Part shown: positions 63,635 to 64,000 of the stretch, in pieces
Position numbering within the stretch: position 1 is the stretch's first letter
How the letters are laid out: each line of letters begins with the position of its first letter
NCBI GenBank assembly: GCA_019358945.1
Contig: JAHHIE010000001.1
Coordinates: 124,001 to 188,000, forward strand
Direction: 5' to 3'
Source: Stenomitos rutilans HA7619-LM2
GTDB lineage: Bacteria > Cyanobacteriota > Cyanobacteriia > Leptolyngbyales > Leptolyngbyaceae
Length of the DNA stretch: 64,000 bases
Notes under the pieces: model-generated
Seen by the model: the letters and a program-made list of their open reading frames with translations, nothing else
What the model was told of the DNA's origin: nothing
Databases searched by the model: none
Program-made: the position numbers and the translations under genes

Positions 63635-64000
63635 ATGGCACGATCGCTGACACTCTGGTTGATTTGGCTTGGTTTCATTCTTTATGTGCTGTTTTTGGCT
63701 CCGCCCTTACAGCCTGATACGTTTCAACCCCTGCAAGCGCTATTAACAGGACACCTTCCGTCGATTAATCCAGTGATTCTGTCGCTGTTTAGCCTGGTGG
63801 GTATTTGGCTCTTGATCTACAGTTGCCTCATTTTTGCCGATGGCAGAATGCAGTCCTTATCGGCGTGGATGTTTATGCTGGCCTCGATCGTCACTGGCGT
63901 GATTGCGCTCATTCCCTACCTGGCGTTGCGTCAGCCCAATCAATCCTTTGCGGGTGAAAAAGATCCCTGGCTGGCTGTACTAGATTCGCAAAAGACTGGC
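63635..64000 (+). CDS. Membrane protein (N-terminal part, cut by window edge)
   Basis: 122 codons from ATG 63635: three hydrophobic segments (LTLWLIWLGFILYVLFLA, NPVILSLFSLVGIWLLIYSCLIF, WMFMLASIVTGVIALIPYLAL). It resembles conserved cyanobacterial membrane proteins of unknown function. The end lies beyond the window. Confidence 0.7.
   Translation, partial: MARSLTLWLIWLGFILYVLFLAPPLQPDTFQPLQALLTGHLPSINPVILSLFSLVGIWLLIYSCLIFADGRMQSLSAWMFMLASIVTGVIALIPYLALRQPNQSFAGEKDPWLAVLDSQKTG

Overview
The window is a stretch of cyanobacterial chromosome. The octamer GCGATCGC (HIP1) and its variants are very frequent, and many genes belong to cyanobacterial families (Ycf51, PAM68, DUF3531, Sll0314/Alr1548 TPR, alr0857-like, YS pseudo-orthocaspase, CoaR/CoaT). 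Heptanucleotide repeat arrays such as ACTCAAA, GTCAGCG, GCAGAAG and CATCCCT fill most gaps between genes. A filamentous Leptolyngbya- or Oscillatoriales-like organism is my best guess, with no marker gene to fix it. I saw no rRNA, tRNA, CRISPR array, phage or complete insertion sequence.

Layout. 1-13.4 kb: aminotransferase (cut by the window edge), alcohol dehydrogenase-like protein, Ycf51, an IscA-type Fe-S protein, TPR proteins, an ABC ATPase, rsmG, a decayed DUF4258/YgiT-type pair, an M48 protease, a DEAD-box helicase and a pentapeptide-repeat protein. 13.4-30 kb: an animal-type haem peroxidase, a KefF/KefC-like pair, an EamA transporter, recJ, aroF, PAM68, rpsO and a CBM48-GH13 glycosidase. 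30-37.5 kb: small exported proteins, a hydrolase, an amidohydrolase, a DUF433/DUF5615 pair, an antitoxin remnant and sat. 37.7-46.4 kb: a Tat-exported pseudo-caspase, the pyrimidine-degradation genes rutA-rutC-rutB, hemB, rpiA and a TPR membrane protein. 46.6-52.6 kb: a CLC-F type fluoride exporter behind a fluoride riboswitch, small conserved genes, a short transcription unit with its own promoter and terminator, and a wrecked cobalt-efflux locus (coaR/coaT). 52.7-64 kb: an FAD oxidoreductase, NUDIX, DUF3531, divergent hpnB and shc (hopanoids), a broken HTH-ATPase-STAS regulator, a cytochrome P450 with a TetR regulator, an exported protein and the start of a membrane protein.

Three themes stand out. 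First, heptamer repeats have entered coding sequence in frame: rsmG, recJ (twice), shc and hpnB (twice) carry repeat-encoded insertions, and repeats supply the stop codons of rpiA and the NUDIX gene. Second, accessory genes are decaying: coaR, coaT, a DUF4258 toxin-like gene, an antitoxin-like gene and the HTH-ATPase-STAS gene carry nonsense mutations or one-base shifts, while core genes are intact, which argues against simple sequencing error. Third, regulatory DNA is readable: a fluoride riboswitch, a cobalt-type MerR operator that outlived its genes, an 18-bp operator shared by the P450 and TetR promoters, a dyad inside the promoter of a small unknown transcript, and two copies of a 100-bp MITE with 3-bp target duplications.
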